Assembly (NCBI GenBank): GCA_018065815.1
Contig: JAGHSP010000314.1
Coordinates: 1-10,682 of the forward strand
Length of the DNA stretch: 10,682 bases
Direction: 5' to 3'
Source of the DNA: Candidatus Sodaliphilus limicaballi
GTDB taxonomy: Bacteria > Bacteroidota > Bacteroidia > Bacteroidales > Muribaculaceae
Made by a program: the position numbers and the translations under genes. Positions 1 through 7,096 of the stretch are shown here, piece after piece. Every line of letters begins with the position of its first letter. The first letter of the stretch is position 1. The notes beneath the pieces are model-generated. The model ran no database searches, was not told the DNA's origin, and worked only from the letters and a program-made list of their open reading frames with translations.

Positions 1-10
1 GTGTTATCAG

Positions 11-59
11 TGAGATCCGCGCGGGGATATTACCCAAAATACCATTGCTGAATAGTTAC
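11..59 (+). repeat. Dispersed repeat, left copy (inverted relative to the right end)
   Basis: The stretch contains GGGGATATTACCCAAAAT followed by CCATTGC and ATAGTTAC. The reverse complement of 10525-10570 matches it with three substitutions and one 3-nt gap. The two copies lie near opposite ends of the window in opposite orientation. Both sit in intergenic DNA next to 9-bp tandem units, so this looks like a dispersed intergenic repeat family; a transposition mechanism is inference only. Confidence 0.8.
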
Positions 60-61
60 AA

Positions 62-123
62 ATCTGTGCAATCTGCGTAATCTGCGTGAGAAAAAATTCC
101 CCGAGTTCTGCGAGTTCCCCGAG
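62..123. repeat. Two short 9-bp tandem repeat tracts
   Basis: The first tract (62-88) has three units: ATCTGTGCA, ATCTGCGTA and ATCTGCGTG. The second (97-123) has three units: TTCCCCGAG, TTCTGCGAG and TTCCCCGAG. The 9-bp period is kept although the unit sequence changes. The related unit TGAGATCCG occurs at 11-19, and similar units occur in inverse orientation at 10562-10579. Function is unknown. Reading frames through such tracts give repetitive peptides that should not be taken as genes. Confidence 0.75.
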
Positions 124-152
124 AGGCAAAAATTAGAATAATTTTCAGAAAG

Positions 153-224
153 TTCAAGCGCAGCGCCATCACTTAAATAGGAATTAGTTGCAGATAACCT
201 AAAAGAAAAGGCGCTCCGCTTGAA
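153..224. repeat. Long-loop palindromic repeat, left copy
   Basis: TTCAAGCGCAGCGCC (153-167) pairs with GGCGCTCCGCTTGAA (210-224); 14 of 15 positions are complementary and the loop is 42 nt. A second copy starts at 10629 with the same left arm (one change), the same ATCAC following it, and a similar TCTAAGAGAAAA stretch before the right arm, where the window ends. The arms are GC-rich and the loop AT-rich, as expected of a MITE-like or REP-like element or a structured transcript. Confidence 0.75.
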
Positions 225-324
225 ATCAACTAAAAATTATCAAAAAAATATTCTTCGTCAACATCCTCTTGTTACAAAAAGTTTTAGCAATTATGTTCCT
301 AATGATGTTTTTTTTGTGCGTGGT

Positions 325-354
325 TTTGTGGTTAGAGGTATTTTTTATATTTTT
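325..354 (+). promoter_or_regulatory. Possible Bacteroidetes-type promoter for the flavodoxin-hydrolase unit
   Basis: TTTG at 325-328 is followed after 17 nt by TATATTTTG (346-354), which resembles the -7 element TAnnTTTG with one extra base. The spacing is shorter than usual, so this is a weak candidate. It lies about 50 nt before the ATG, in the only upstream region available to this gene pair. Confidence 0.3.
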
Positions 355-404
355 GTGTGACTACAATTTTTCTGTAATTATTAAACTACCTTAAAGACTT
401 GATT

Positions 405-1247
405 ATGAAGAAAATATTATCTATCATGCTGGCTGCTTTGGTTCTAGTGGCTTGCAACTCTACCGGAGAAAACAATGACGGCGAGAATGGCATGGAGCCC
501 GGCCGAATTCTTGTGCTGTATTACTCGCAGACTGGGGCTACCGACTCGGTGGCTCGCGAGATTCAGTGCCAGCTGGATGCCGACATTGAGGAAATCCAGT
601 TAGAGAACCCCTATAATGGCACCTACGACGAGACCATAGAGCGCTGCAAGAAGGAGATGGAAACCGGAGAGGTTCCCGCCGTCAAGCCTATCAAAGCCGA
701 CCTGGGCAAGTATGACGTGATTTTCCTGGGCTATCCTGTGTGGTTCGGCACCTATGCCCGCCCCATTGCCGGGCTGGTGAAGGCTGTTGACTTCAAGGAC
801 AAAAAGGTGGTGACATTCTGCACCCTCGGCAGCGGCGGCCTTCAGTCGAGCACTGCCGACCTGGCCAAGGCTCTTCCTGGCGCCAAAGTGGTGATGGAGG
901 GCTACGGCGTGCGCAACGCCCGCATCTCTGCTATCCACGACGAAGTGGAGCGTTTTCTCATTGAGCATGAGTTCAAGGAGGGTTATGTCACCCCATTGCC
1001 AGCTTTCATGGAGGATCATCCGGTAACCAGCGAGGAGAAGGCTGTCTTTGACCAGGCATGCAGCGATTACCCGTTCCCGCTGGGCACACCTGTGGCTGTT
1101 GCAACCCGCACCACCGACACCTCGACCGACTACATGTACACCGTGAACAGCAAGGACAAAGACGGCAAGAACGTCGTGGGACAGGTATTTGTGACCGTGG
1201 GCTTTGACGAAGGGTCCAAACCAGAATTCACACAAGTGGTGAGATGA
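405..1247 (+). CDS. Flavodoxin-like lipoprotein
   Basis: A 280-residue protein that begins with a lipoprotein signal peptide, MKKILSIMLAALVLVAC, with the lipobox ending at Cys17. The ATG at 405 is preferred over an upstream TTG at 399 because it starts a canonical signal peptide. A flavodoxin fold follows at about 34-190: strand ILVLYYSQTGAT (35-46) carries the SQTGAT phosphate-binding loop for FMN, and DVIFLGYPVWFGTYARP (104-120) is the second conserved strand and loop. By family, flavodoxins carry electrons through bound FMN. Residues about 195-280 form a C-terminal extension that I do not recognise. The lipid anchor implies an extracytoplasmic location, unusual for a flavodoxin. The gene overlaps the next one by ATGA, implying translational coupling. 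The redox partner and substrate cannot be deduced. The fold assignment is firm, the physiological role is not. Confidence 0.88.
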   Translation: MKKILSIMLAALVLVACNSTGENNDGENGMEPGRILVLYYSQTGATDSVAREIQCQLDADIEEIQLENPYNGTYDETIERCKKEMETGEVPAVKPIKADLGKYDVIFLGYPVWFGTYARPIAGLVKAVDFKDKKVVTFCTLGSGGLQSSTADLAKALPGAKVVMEGYGVRNARISAIHDEVERFLIEHEFKEGYVTPLPAFMEDHPVTSEEKAVFDQACSDYPFPLGTPVAVATRTTDTSTDYMYTVNSKDKDGKNVVGQVFVTVGFDEGSKPEFTQVVR

Positions 1248-2002
1248 TGAGAGCAAAGACAATCCTAGCAGCAATGGCTGCGCTGGCACTCGCAGGGTGC
1301 AGCAGTTACCAGAGTTATACCGACACTATCGAGGTTAACGGCCAGCGGCTGTTTTATGCGGCCGAGGGCAAAGGCAAGCCCGTGATTCTGATCCACGGCA
1401 ACGGCGGCAGTCACAATGACCTTGAGACGGCACAGCGCCAGCTCGCCCAAGCGGGCTACATGGTCTATGCCCTCGACTCTCGCGGTCAGGGCGCCAACCC
1501 GCCGCTACCCGAGTATCACTACGACGACATGGCCGAGGATGTGCTGGCATTCATCAAGGCCAAGGGCATCGAAAAACCTGCCGTCTATGGCTGGAGCGAT
1601 GGCGGAAACATTGCACTCTCGCTTGAGAGCCGCCACCCCGGCACTTGCTCGCTCATCGTGACCAGCGGTGCTAATATCACTGCTCAAAATGCCATTGACC
1701 CCAAAGTGTTTACCGACATCTTTGGCACTCATGAGAACACTGACAGCATGCCTCCGCTAGTGAAGATGATGTACCTCGAACCCAATCTCACGCGTGCCGA
1801 CATGCGGCGCATCCTGGTGCCTGTGCTGGTGTGTGCTGGCGAGCATGACCTCATTCTGCCCGAGCACACTCGTCTCATCGCCAAATATCTGCCTCACGGC
1901 GAGGCTCTTTTCATACCAGGCGGTGACCACGGCTCTTACATCTGGCATAACCCCAAGATGGGCGAAATTTTGATTGATTATTTCAAAAAGTGCAAGTACT
2001 GA
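1244..2002 (+). CDS. Alpha/beta-hydrolase lipoprotein
   Basis: A 252-residue protein with a lipoprotein signal (lipobox LAGC, Cys19) and a complete alpha/beta-hydrolase core. Visible elements are the oxyanion-region motif HGNGG (51-55), the nucleophile elbow GWSDGG with Ser118, the acid Asp202 in AGEHD and the catalytic His229 in GGDHG. Only about 50 residues lie between the nucleophile-bearing core and the last strands, so the cap is small. The family covers esterases, lipases, peptidases and C-C hydrolases, so no substrate is assigned. The start codon overlaps the flavodoxin stop in an ATGA (1244-1247). The two proteins are therefore probably made together and exported to the same envelope compartment. 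The last codons and stop lie inside a hairpin that appears to terminate the convergent ATPase gene. Confidence 0.9.
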   Translation: MMRAKTILAAMAALALAGCSSYQSYTDTIEVNGQRLFYAAEGKGKPVILIHGNGGSHNDLETAQRQLAQAGYMVYALDSRGQGANPPLPEYHYDDMAEDVLAFIKAKGIEKPAVYGWSDGGNIALSLESRHPGTCSLIVTSGANITAQNAIDPKVFTDIFGTHENTDSMPPLVKMMYLEPNLTRADMRRILVPVLVCAGEHDLILPEHTRLIAKYLPHGEALFIPGGDHGSYIWHNPKMGEILIDYFKKCKY

Positions 2003-2024
2003 CTCCGCAGCCCCGCTTTGCACT
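1985..2024 (-). terminator. Intrinsic terminator of the AAA ATPase gene, overlapping the hydrolase 3' end
   Basis: On the minus strand AGTGCAAAG pairs with CTTGCACT (one bulged A, loop about 19 nt) and is followed directly by TTTTT. The T-tract corresponds to the Lys-Lys codons near the end of the hydrolase gene. On the plus strand the same hairpin has no U-tract behind it, so it should act mainly on the leftward transcript. Confidence 0.55.
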
Positions 2025-2056
2025 GTACATACTCGCTTGTGCGCGATGGTGAAACA

Positions 2057-3442
2057 TTATCCTCCTATCTCCTTTGTCTTTGGAAATTCAAGAATGTCCT
2101 TGAGCCAGTCACATAAAAATAAGGGGATGTTAAGAATGTTTCCGTTGACCTTGAGATTCTTCATGGAGAAGCGCAGTCTTAATGTCGGGGAGTACTTTTC
2201 CTGATATACCTTGAAACTTTGTCCCGAGATGTTGTCTTCTGCTTTTACTTCAACTGGGTGAATTTCAATGCCGTCTTGAATCAAAAAATCCACTTCGGCT
2301 TTATTTCCAGAGATAGTCCAGTAGTGTGGAGAGAAGAAACCTTGTGTCAATAAAGAACTGAGCACAAAATTCTCAGCCATCGCACCCTTAAATTCTTTAA
2401 GAAGATCCCCCTTTGCAACAATCGCTTCGGGTGGAAGTTCTGCCATAGTGCGAAGTATTGCCTGGTCTAGCATATACACTTTGAACGCTGTAGTGTTTTC
2501 ATAATGTTTGAGAGGTAATCTTGGTGTTTCGGTAAGATATATGCGATAAACCATTCCAGAGAGTACTAGCCAGTCAAGGGCCGATTCGTACTCTCGAGCT
2601 CTTGCTCCTTCTCTTACAACCCTGAAAATAAATTTCTTGTTTTCACGAGATAACTGAGAGGGTATGCTTCTCCATATTTCCCTGATGCGAGGAATGTCTT
2701 TTGCTTCGACATGCTTGGTAAAATCATATTCATATGACTTACGTAGTTCTGTTAGGTCGTTTTCAATCTTTGCTATTCCTGCGCCGTCAAGCATGTCACT
2801 GCAAGGCTTTGGCAGTCCTCCACAAATTTGGAATCGCCGGAATTGCTCGGAGAGTTTGTTGAAGAGAATTTCTGGAAGCGGTTCCAATTCGGTCATTCGT
2901 GATTCTGCTTGCTGCATAAGAGTGGCGTCGCTCATACGAAGGTATTCGCGGAATGTAACAGGGTACATTTCCAGAAAACTGACTTTGCCTACAGGAAATG
3001 TCTCATTGTGATAATTGTTATCTCTATCTGTGTTATTCCTTGTCCTTTTTTGGTTTACAGCAACACCGAGTAGTGATCCAGCTGCAATAATATGATATTC
3101 AGGAGCATCTTCCTTGAAGTATTTAAGCGAGTTTAGTGCTGCCTTGCATTCTTGTATTTCATCGAAGAAGATAAGAGTATCCTCTTTAAGTAGTGGCACG
3201 TCGGTATAAAGTTCCAGTTCTCCTAGAATTCTTTTTGCATCTTTCGTCTTTTCAAAGATGTGTTTCAGTTCTTCTTGTTTGTCAAAGTTGAAGATTGCAG
3301 TGTGTTTGTACATGGTGCGTCCGAACTCGGCTACAGTCCAAGATTTACCTATCTGTCTTGCACCCTGAATTATAAGCGGAGAACGATCCGGTTCGTTTTT
3401 CCATGCTTCTAACTTTGTGAGGATTTCTCGTTTTACTATCAT
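2057..3442 (-). CDS. AAA_14/DUF4143-type ATPase with nuclease-like C-terminal domain
   Basis: A 461-residue protein of the widespread bacterial family that joins an AAA-type ATPase domain to DUF4143. Walker A is GARQIGKS (27-34) and Walker B is LIFFDEIQ (90-97; Asp94, Glu95). A sensor-like strand, HIIAAGSLLG, follows at 117-126. The C-terminal part carries the PD-(D/E)XK-like pattern typical of DUF4143: Glu357 in AMAENFV, Asp385 in AEVDF and VEVK with Glu398 and Lys400. Length is normal and no key residue is missing, so the gene looks intact. The family's function is poorly known; nuclease activity is not demonstrated by the motif alone. The gene is visibly AT-richer than both neighbours, has its own promoter and terminator and is convergent to the hydrolase gene, which suggests separate acquisition. 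No partner gene such as a small antitoxin-like reading frame was seen. Confidence 0.9.
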   Translation of the reverse strand: MIVKREILTKLEAWKNEPDRSPLIIQGARQIGKSWTVAEFGRTMYKHTAIFNFDKQEELKHIFEKTKDAKRILGELELYTDVPLLKEDTLIFFDEIQECKAALNSLKYFKEDAPEYHIIAAGSLLGVAVNQKRTRNNTDRDNNYHNETFPVGKVSFLEMYPVTFREYLRMSDATLMQQAESRMTELEPLPEILFNKLSEQFRRFQICGGLPKPCSDMLDGAGIAKIENDLTELRKSYEYDFTKHVEAKDIPRIREIWRSIPSQLSRENKKFIFRVVREGARAREYESALDWLVLSGMVYRIYLTETPRLPLKHYENTTAFKVYMLDQAILRTMAELPPEAIVAKGDLLKEFKGAMAENFVLSSLLTQGFFSPHYWTISGNKAEVDFLIQDGIEIHPVEVKAEDNISGQSFKVYQEKYSPTLRLRFSMKNLKVNGNILNIPLFLCDWLKDILEFPKTKEIGG

Positions 3443-3465
3443 GATGATTTGTTTTTATTATGGCA

Positions 3466-3499
3466 CAAAGATAGTTGAAATTTTTTGTAAATTCACAAT
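3466..3499 (-). promoter_or_regulatory. Bacteroidetes-type promoter of the AAA ATPase gene
   Basis: On the minus strand TATCTTTG (3466-3473) is an exact match to the -7 consensus TAnnTTTG. An ATTG -33-like element lies at 3496-3499, 22 nt upstream, slightly longer than usual. The inferred transcription start near 3460 gives a leader of about 15-20 nt before the ATG. Confidence 0.6.
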
Positions 3500-3512
3500 T
3501 TAGGTCCGAAAA

Positions 3513-3530
3513 ATGTGACAAATATCACAT
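3513..3530. promoter_or_regulatory. CRP/FNR-like palindrome, or weak terminator hairpin
   Basis: ATGTGA-CAAATA-TCACAT is a perfect 6+6 palindrome with the TGTGA-N6-TCACA pattern typical of CRP-family sites. Its centre is roughly 60 nt upstream of the inferred start of the ATPase transcript, an activator-like position. The same bases read on the minus strand form a 6-bp hairpin followed by TTTTT, so they could instead terminate the antiporter operon, whose stop codon is about 120 nt upstream. The sequence alone does not decide between the two. Confidence 0.45.
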
Positions 3531-3649
3531 AATTGCCACCTGATGTGTGAAAAATGCGGCTTTGGGCAGGAAAACATTTGTGACCTTGTTTGCCTGTTCT
3601 CCATTGCTAGGTCGAGCTGACGGCAGTCTGGAACAGCTAGAAATTGCCA

Positions 3650-5890
3650 TTACACGATGGCCTTGATTTTCTTTGGGGATCCTACTAGCCAGAGTATGTC
3701 GCCTGGGGCGAAAACAATGTCGGGAGTGGGAGATAGGTATTGCGTGTCGCCGTCGTTGCCGGTGCGTTCCACCGCCACAAGCAGTGCGTTGTGGTCTTCA
3801 CGCAACCTTGCCCGGCGCAGGCTTTTGCCCACGAGCGACGAAGTCTGCGACAAGACGTAGCTGGCAAAGCGTGACTCGCTGGTGACAGTGGGCACTTTCT
3901 CTTCCTCGGCCTCGACGATGGGCAGCATGTGCTCGATCTGCTCCTCGGTGCCTATCACTCCCAGCGTGTCGCCCGGGAACACACGCATGTCGCCCTTGGG
4001 CACAGGGTACTGCGCTCCGCCACGCTCGATGCTCACCACGTTGACTCCATACTTGCGCCTCAGGTCGGCCTCACGCAGCGTGTCGCCGGCAAACGGGCAT
4101 TTGTGCCCCACCGTGATGTGTGCTATGTGAAGGTCGCTCACCAGCGTGTGCCCATGCCCCGTGCGTCGGTTCTCGCGCTCGTTCACGTTGCCTATGAAGT
4201 TTTTTTCGATGATAGAGACACGCTTTTTCAAGACGGGCGTGAGCAGCAGCAGGATCACTAATGCGATTGCCACCGATGCCACAAGGGCCACCTGGCTGGG
4301 ATACACGCCCTTGAGGATGATGAGAATGAAAATGGTGTTGACGAGGATGCTGAACGAGCTCATCACCACGAGCGGCACATAAGATACCTTGCCCGAGAGC
4401 GCCAGCAGCCGCTCGCGCTCCTCGCTCTTGATGCCTGGCGCCATGATGCCGTAGAGGAACGGGATGACAAAGACGAATGTGATTACCGCCCACAAGAACT
4501 CGTCGAAGAACTCGTGCACGTTATCGTCGATCACTGGCCACAGATACTCGCCGCTGATCATAATAATGGCAAACGTCATCACAGAGTAGAGCAGCAGCCT
4601 GACGAAATATCGTTTAGCCACGTTGCGCCATATCTCGCGCGACTCTGGCATCTCGGCTGTGCGCGCTGTCTTGCTATATCCGTTCAGTGCACGGTTCCAG
4701 TTGCGAGGCAAGAGTCGTTTGATTCTTTCATAGGCAGGGTCGGCCCTCTTGATGAAGAACGGCGTGGTGAAGGTGGTGATCACCGAGACAGCCACGATGA
4801 TGGGGTAGGTGGACGCATTGAGCACTCCCAGCGATGTTCCCAGCGACGCGATGATAAACGAGAATTCGCCTATCTGCGTGAGCGCGAAACCGCTCTGCAC
4901 GGCATTCTTGAGCGGCTGGCCTGTGGCAAGCATGCCGAAGGTGCCGAATGTGATCATGCCCACAACCACTACCGCTGCAAGCAGAGTGATGGTGCCGGCA
5001 TGCTGCATTATCACGGCTGGGTCAACCATCATGCCCACCGAGATGAAGAACACAGCCCCGAAGAGGTCCTTGATGGGCGACACGAGGCGCTCGATGCGCT
5101 TGCCCTCGATGGTGCCTGCCAGGATTGAACCCATGACAAACGCGCCCAGCGCCAGCGAGAATCCCGAATGGACTGAATAGACGGCCATGAGGAAACACAG
5201 GCCCATGCTTATGATGAGCATCATCTCGTCGCTGATGAGGCGCTTGAACCGCTTGAATAGCAATGGTATGACGAAAATGCCCACCACAAACCACATGGTG
5301 AGGAAGAACGACAGTTTGAGCACGCTGCCCAGCATCTGCCCGCCCTCTACGGTGCGGTTCACTGCCACGCTTGACAGTACCACCATGAGCACCACGGCAA
5401 AGAGGTCCTCGACAATGAGCACGGCAAAAATCATGGGCACAAACCTGCGCTGACGCATGTTGAGGTCGGTGAGCGCTTTGAGAATGATAGTGGTGGATGA
5501 CATCGACAACATTCCTCCCAGGAACAGGCTGTCGACGAGCCCGAACCCCAGAAGTTTGCCCACGATGAAACCAAATCCTATCATGCCCAGCACGATGATA
5601 CCAGCCGTGACGACTGCCGAACCACCCACATTGAGCAGTTTCTTGAAACTGAACTCCAGTCCCAGCGAGAACAGCAGCACGATGATGCCCAGCTGCGCCC
5701 AGAACTCGATGTTCTCGCCATGGGTCACGCTGGGAACCAGGGCGAAGTGCGGACTGGCTATGAAACCAGCCACGATGTAGCCCAGCACCACGGGCTGCTT
5801 GAGCCACTTGAACAGCACTGTCGTTACGGCTCCGAGCATCAAAATCAGAGCCAGGTCGCCTATCAGGCTGTTTATTGCTTCTTCGTTCAT
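3650..5890 (-). CDS. CPA2-family cation:proton antiporter with tandem RCK-C (TrkA_C) domains
   Basis: A 746-residue integral membrane protein. Residues about 8-380 form the Na+/H+-exchanger domain of the CPA2 (KefB/KefC-like) superfamily. Visible marks are the polar helix break around MSSTTIILKAL (130-140), VEDLFAVV with Glu161-Asp162 in the ion-binding helix, and QIGEFSF (339-345) in a late helix. About four further hydrophobic segments follow at roughly 428-446, 467-485, 503-528 and 532-552. The cytoplasmic C-terminus has two RCK-C-like domains (about 583-660 and 673-746), with the PGDTLGVIG and PGDILWLVG turns. There is no Rossmann (TrkA_N) domain with a GxGxxG motif, unlike KefB/KefC. The predicted role is monovalent cation exchange for proton movement, gated by a ligand at the RCK-C domains; ion and ligand are unknown. 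It starts 15 nt after the ABC permease stop and is probably the last gene of that operon. Confidence 0.9.
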   Translation of the reverse strand: MNEEAINSLIGDLALILMLGAVTTVLFKWLKQPVVLGYIVAGFIASPHFALVPSVTHGENIEFWAQLGIIVLLFSLGLEFSFKKLLNVGGSAVVTAGIIVLGMIGFGFIVGKLLGFGLVDSLFLGGMLSMSSTTIILKALTDLNMRQRRFVPMIFAVLIVEDLFAVVLMVVLSSVAVNRTVEGGQMLGSVLKLSFFLTMWFVVGIFVIPLLFKRFKRLISDEMMLIISMGLCFLMAVYSVHSGFSLALGAFVMGSILAGTIEGKRIERLVSPIKDLFGAVFFISVGMMVDPAVIMQHAGTITLLAAVVVVGMITFGTFGMLATGQPLKNAVQSGFALTQIGEFSFIIASLGTSLGVLNASTYPIIVAVSVITTFTTPFFIKRADPAYERIKRLLPRNWNRALNGYSKTARTAEMPESREIWRNVAKRYFVRLLLYSVMTFAIIMISGEYLWPVIDDNVHEFFDEFLWAVITFVFVIPFLYGIMAPGIKSEERERLLALSGKVSYVPLVVMSSFSILVNTIFILIILKGVYPSQVALVASVAIALVILLLLTPVLKKRVSIIEKNFIGNVNERENRRTGHGHTLVSDLHIAHITVGHKCPFAGDTLREADLRRKYGVNVVSIERGGAQYPVPKGDMRVFPGDTLGVIGTEEQIEHMLPIVEAEEEKVPTVTSESRFASYVLSQTSSLVGKSLRRARLREDHNALLVAVERTGNDGDTQYLSPTPDIVFAPGDILWLVGSPKKIKAIV

Positions 5891-5905
5891 AGTTGTAAAG
5901 CTGAT

Positions 5906-7096
5906 TTATGAATTGCGCCACAGGGATGCGATCTTGCGCTTGATTGCAATCACGTTACCTGCGGTGATGAGTGACATGATCACCGCACCTGCAAGCAGCG
6001 ACATGCCGATTCCTGATCCCACGGTGCCGAACACGCTGAGCATGTCCATGTAGTAGCAGCGCGCCACGAGCATGAGCACGATGGCGAGCACCAGCACGAT
6101 GCCGTTGATTGCCACTACCATGCCTATGTAGGGCTTGGACACCTCGGCAGGCGAATATCCCAGCAGGAGCAGGTCCTGGAGCTTGCGGGTGTTCTTCTGC
6201 AGCAGCAGGTAGATGCTCAACATGAGCACGAAGAACGACAGCAGGCTGATGATGATGCCCACGGTGATGACGATGCCTATGATGAGGACAAGGAAATAAT
6301 TGGCCTTGCTCGACGACATCTTGTCGCCTGCCACGTCATATCGCTTTTCCTTCATGTATTCCTCGATCTTCACGTCGCCGGGGCTGTTCACCTCAAGGAT
6401 GAGTCGTTGCGGCTGCTTGGCTCCATGGGTGCCGTAGCGGGCGTTGGCCCACTGCATGAACTCCTCGGGCACGATGACGGTGTTGAGGCGGTTAGAGAAT
6501 CCCACGATGCGTCCCGGCAGCATCTCGCTCAGGCCGTTGCCCGTGAGGGTAAACGCTAGCGGAATCTTGCTCATCTGGCTCTCGCTTATCTTGGGGAGAC
6601 CTTGCGACGAGGCGAAACCGAAGTTGTAGAGTGCCACGTAGTCACGCGAGATGATCACCGGTATCTCGGGCCGCGACGCGTCCCATTCCCACTGTGCGTC
6701 GTTGACGTCGATGAAGTCGCTGGGTATCGACTCGAAGAAGAACTGCGTGCGCATGGCACGGTCGCCGGCAAGCCCCATGGAGGCATATACCGAGAAGTCA
6801 CTGCCGGTGAATCGGCCCACCTTGCGGCACCAGGGCTGTGCCTCGATGTGGGCGATCGCCTGTTCGTCAAACTCGCCGGTGTTGCCCAGCAGCGCACCGG
6901 TGCCGGTCACGTTGCGGGTGATCACGAGGTAATCTTTGCTGAGGAAGCTCTCCTCGTCGTTAAACACGGGGGCCACGTCGCCATAGAACTGCACGGCGAG
7001 GATCACGATGGTGAGTCCCACAAGGTTGGCTATCGAGAACCCGATGAGTTGCGATGCACTGATGTGCTTGCGCAACAGTTTCCATATCAATTTCAT
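5906..7096 (-). CDS. FtsX/MacB-like ABC transporter permease
   Basis: A 396-residue membrane protein with the layout of the FtsX/MacB/LolC type: one N-terminal membrane segment (about 18-38), a large extracytoplasmic domain (about 39-263), and three C-terminal segments (about 265-299, 323-346 and 360-384). Between the second and third segments lies a short cytoplasmic loop, KNTRKLQDLLLLGYSPAEV (301-319), which matches the coupling-helix position of this family. Such permeases usually drive mechanotransmission across the envelope, for example lipoprotein release, efflux or hydrolase activation, rather than import. The extracytoplasmic domain is divergent and I cannot name a substrate. Its start overlaps the ATPase stop by ATGA, so the two form a transporter pair. 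No second permease or periplasmic adaptor gene is nearby, which suggests a homodimeric permease. Confidence 0.85.
   Translation of the reverse strand: MKLIWKLLRKHISASQLIGFSIANLVGLTIVILAVQFYGDVAPVFNDEESFLSKDYLVITRNVTGTGALLGNTGEFDEQAIAHIEAQPWCRKVGRFTGSDFSVYASMGLAGDRAMRTQFFFESIPSDFIDVNDAQWEWDASRPEIPVIISRDYVALYNFGFASSQGLPKISESQMSKIPLAFTLTGNGLSEMLPGRIVGFSNRLNTVIVPEEFMQWANARYGTHGAKQPQRLILEVNSPGDVKIEEYMKEKRYDVAGDKMSSSKANYFLVLIIGIVITVGIIISLLSFFVLMLSIYLLLQKNTRKLQDLLLLGYSPAEVSKPYIGMVVAINGIVLVLAIVLMLVARCYYMDMLSVFGTVGSGIGMSLLAGAVIMSLITAGNVIAIKRKIASLWRNS

Larger units (their letters stand above)
1..404. other. Gene-free leader upstream of the flavodoxin gene
   Basis: No convincing coding sequence is present. 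The left half (about 1-225) is built of repeats listed separately: a dispersed repeat, two sets of 9-bp tandem units and a long-loop palindrome. The right half (about 225-404) is strongly AT-rich and probably holds the promoter and 5' untranslated region of the flavodoxin gene. Nothing else was recognised. Confidence 0.7.

Noticed and set aside
600..1289. 229-residue minus-strand open frame opposite the flavodoxin gene
   Set aside because: The plus-strand frame has a lipobox, a flavodoxin fold and a coupled downstream gene. The antisense frame shows no recognisable motif.
3590..3649. Hairpin just after the antiporter stop (GAGCTG with CAGCT) as its terminator
   Set aside because: The stem is about five base pairs with a long loop and no T-tract follows on the minus strand.
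4514..5128. Long plus-strand open frame of 204 residues antisense to the antiporter
   Set aside because: It is antisense to a well-supported membrane-protein gene, is rich in His, Asp and Arg from reversed hydrophobic codons, and shows no domain.
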